Made by a program: the position numbers and the translations under genes. A DNA stretch of 7,475 bases from positions 15,981 to 23,455 of the forward strand of contig JAOZPF010000008.1 of assembly GCA_029932895.1 (NCBI GenBank), read 5' to 3'. Below the pieces are notes generated by a model. It had not been told where the DNA came from. It ran no database searches and saw nothing but the letters and a program-made list of their open reading frames with translations. Shown piece by piece: positions 6,185-7,475 of the stretch; within the stretch, counting starts at the first letter, position 1, and each line of letters opens with the position of its first letter. The DNA comes from Anaerolineae bacterium. GTDB lineage: Bacteria; Chloroflexota; Anaerolineae; B4-G1; DUEL01.

Positions 6185-7303
6185 ATGCTAATGAGAGCAA
6201 TCATTCCGGTTGAAGAGGACGCGCTTGGGGCGCTGCGTGGCTTCTTGCGACAACTGCTGGAAAAAGATGTCGTGGACGGCGTGCTGGTGCCGATGGAGGC
6301 GCCGTCTGGGGCGATCAACCCGGCGCTGGTGGCCGATGCGACGCTATTGGACGCCGCTGACCCCTTGGCCCCAGTGATGGGGCTGAACAGCGCCCGGGTC
6401 GTGGGACCGGTGTCGGTGCGGGAGCCACGGGGGCGGATTGCTGCGGTGTTGCGCCCTTGCGAGATGAGGGCGTTGGTGGAGCTGGTCAAGCTCCAGCAGG
6501 CCAGCCTGGATGACTTGGTGACCATTGCCGTCGATTGCACGGGAACCTACACTGTGCCCGAGTACGAGACGATGCGGGCTGATGGCGGGATCGACCGTGC
6601 GGCGTTGCTGGCTGCGGCGCAGAGCGGCGATCTGGCCCCTCAGGAGGGGCACGTCTTCCGTGACGGCTGCCAGATGTGCGAAAAGCCCTACGCCGAGGGG
6701 GCCGATGTCATAATCGAGCTCTTTGGCGCCGATCTCTCTGTGGGCATACCGGTCACCCTGTCCGAGGAGTTGGCCGCAACCCTGGGCCTAAGCGCGGCGG
6801 AGGAGGATGGACGGCGGGCGGAGGTGGTGGACAAGGTGGTCGCGGCGCGCACCAAGGTCCGCGACGAGCGCTTTGCCGAGATCCGAGAACGGCTGGATCG
6901 AGAGAACGTCGAGGGGGTGTTCGCCGCCTGCATTCGTTGCCACAATTGTATGACAGTCTGCCCCATCTGTTATTGCAAGACCTGTCTCTTCAAGAGCCCT
7001 ATTTTCGACCACGAACCGGTCCAGTATATGAACTGGGCGCAGCGCAAGGGGGCCTGCCGGTTGCCGACCGACACGGTGCTCTTTCACCTGACCCGGTTGA
7101 ACCATATGGTTCTCTCCTGCATCGGCTGTGGGGCCTGCACCGACGCCTGTCCCGCGGACCTCCCCGTGGGGCGTGTCTTCCGCGCTGTTGGGCAAGAGGT
7201 ACAGGCTGTCTTTGAGTACGTTCCGGGCAGAGACGTCGAAGAGCCGCTGCCGCTGATCACTTTCCGCGAGGACGAGTGGTCGGAGGTGGGGGAGGAGAGA
7301 TAG
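6185..7303 (+). CDS. FrhB/FdhB-like protein with 4Fe-4S dicluster domains
   Basis: Protein of 372 residues (370 if the ATG at 6191 is used). The first half resembles the beta subunit of F420-dependent hydrogenase and formate dehydrogenase (FrhB/FdhB), with an LRPCEMRALVELVKL stretch (89-103), DCTGTY (117-122) and a CQMCEKP motif (Cys162, Cys165). The second half is rich in cysteine: Cys249/252/255/259 form a ferredoxin-type set, followed closely by Cys262, 264 and 267, then Cys291, and a second set at Cys312/315/318/322 followed by Pro. Two [4Fe-4S] clusters are likely, perhaps more. In FrhB and FdhB the beta subunit binds flavin and exchanges hydride with F420. Whether this homologue binds F420, NAD(P) or neither cannot be seen. 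Its position after mvhD suggests it feeds electrons into, or draws them from, the Hdr complex. The family call is fairly secure; the role is inference. Confidence 0.72.
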   Translation: MLMRAIIPVEEDALGALRGFLRQLLEKDVVDGVLVPMEAPSGAINPALVADATLLDAADPLAPVMGLNSARVVGPVSVREPRGRIAAVLRPCEMRALVELVKLQQASLDDLVTIAVDCTGTYTVPEYETMRADGGIDRAALLAAAQSGDLAPQEGHVFRDGCQMCEKPYAEGADVIIELFGADLSVGIPVTLSEELAATLGLSAAEEDGRRAEVVDKVVAARTKVRDERFAEIRERLDRENVEGVFAACIRCHNCMTVCPICYCKTCLFKSPIFDHEPVQYMNWAQRKGACRLPTDTVLFHLTRLNHMVLSCIGCGACTDACPADLPVGRVFRAVGQEVQAVFEYVPGRDVEEPLPLITFREDEWSEVGEER

Positions 7304-7315
7304 GGCCGCTGTCAC

Positions 7316-7326
7316 AAAGGAGGAGG
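7316..7326 (+). promoter_or_regulatory. Strong ribosome binding site of the last gene
   Basis: AAAGGAGGAGG lies directly before the ATG at 7328. The first AAAGGAG gives a normal spacing of about five bases and fixes the start of the partial gene. Confidence 0.65.
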
Positions 7327-7327
7327 T

Positions 7328-7475
7328 ATGGACGCTGAGAAACAGCCAGAAGTGACCGATGTCAACCTGATCCCCGTATATATCATGGGGAAGCAGTATA
7401 TGGTCCCATCCACGCTCACGATTATGAAAGCGATGGAGTATGCGGGGTACAAGCTCATCCGTGGCGTGGGCTGCC
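7328..7475 (+). CDS. Probable [2Fe-2S] ferredoxin-domain protein, 3'-partial
   Basis: The first 49 codons of a gene that runs off the right edge. After a short charged lead (MDAEKQPEVTD) comes IPVYIMGKQYMVPSTLTIMK, then AMEYAGYKLIRGVGC. This pattern, a beta-hairpin with MGKxYxVP, then a helix (TIMKAMEYAG) and a Cys after RGxG, looks like the start of a plant-type or NuoG-like [2Fe-2S] ferredoxin domain. Cys49 would be the first ligand; the other three would lie beyond the window. It follows the FrhB/FdhB-like gene by 24 bases and has a strong ribosome site, so it is probably part of the same complex. The total length and later domains are not visible. Confidence 0.6.
   Translation, partial: MDAEKQPEVTDVNLIPVYIMGKQYMVPSTLTIMKAMEYAGYKLIRGVGC

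Noticed and set aside
6028..6540. Open frame on the - strand with repeated peptide RNSQFAIRNSQ
   Set aside because: The repeated peptide comes only from translating the heptamer array at 6135-6169; the rest is antisense to the genes on either side.

Overview
The window is one strand of a high-GC bacterial (or less likely archaeal) operon. All genes are on the + strand with gaps of about 11 to 90 bases, and no stretch over 300 bases lacks a gene. Every product is an iron-sulfur or flavin electron-transfer protein of the soluble heterodisulfide reductase (Hdr) type. Both edges cut genes: the first gene starts upstream and the last runs off the right end. The gene content, the high GC, and short AT-rich heptamer repeats between genes suggest an uncultured anaerobe, possibly of the Chloroflexota (Anaerolineae type). 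That assignment is inference; no rRNA or other marker gene is present.

Layout: (1) 1-1412, C-terminal part of an HdrA/QmoB-like flavoprotein; (2) 1424-2746, a short HdrA without N-terminal domain or C-terminal ferredoxin but with an internal ferredoxin insert; (3) 2771-3904, an HdrC-HdrB fusion (HdrD-like); (4) 3942-5612, a third HdrA with N-terminal cluster domain and C-terminal ferredoxin but no insert; (5) 5613-5675, a nine-unit 7-base tandem repeat; (6) 5703-6131, the [2Fe-2S] protein MvhD/FlpD; (7) 6135-6169, a second 7-base repeat array, in the opposite orientation; (8) 6185-7303, a Cys-rich FrhB/FdhB-like protein with ferredoxin domains; (9) 7328-7475, the N-terminus of a probable [2Fe-2S] ferredoxin-domain protein.

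How the parts could work together (inference from known Hdr complexes): MvhD passes electrons from an input module to HdrA. The HdrA FAD is the site of flavin-based electron bifurcation. One branch goes to low-potential ferredoxin through the HdrA ferredoxin domains, the other to the CCG-domain HdrB part, where a disulfide or other acceptor is reduced. The FrhB/FdhB-like protein and the [2Fe-2S] protein occupy the place where hydrogenase, formate dehydrogenase or FlxABC subunits sit in other Hdr systems, so they may be the input module. The physiological donor and acceptor cannot be told from this window.

The most notable points are three HdrA homologues with complementary sets of cofactor domains in a single operon, apparent loss of individual cluster ligands in two proteins, and two related heptamer arrays in opposite orientation on either side of mvhD.
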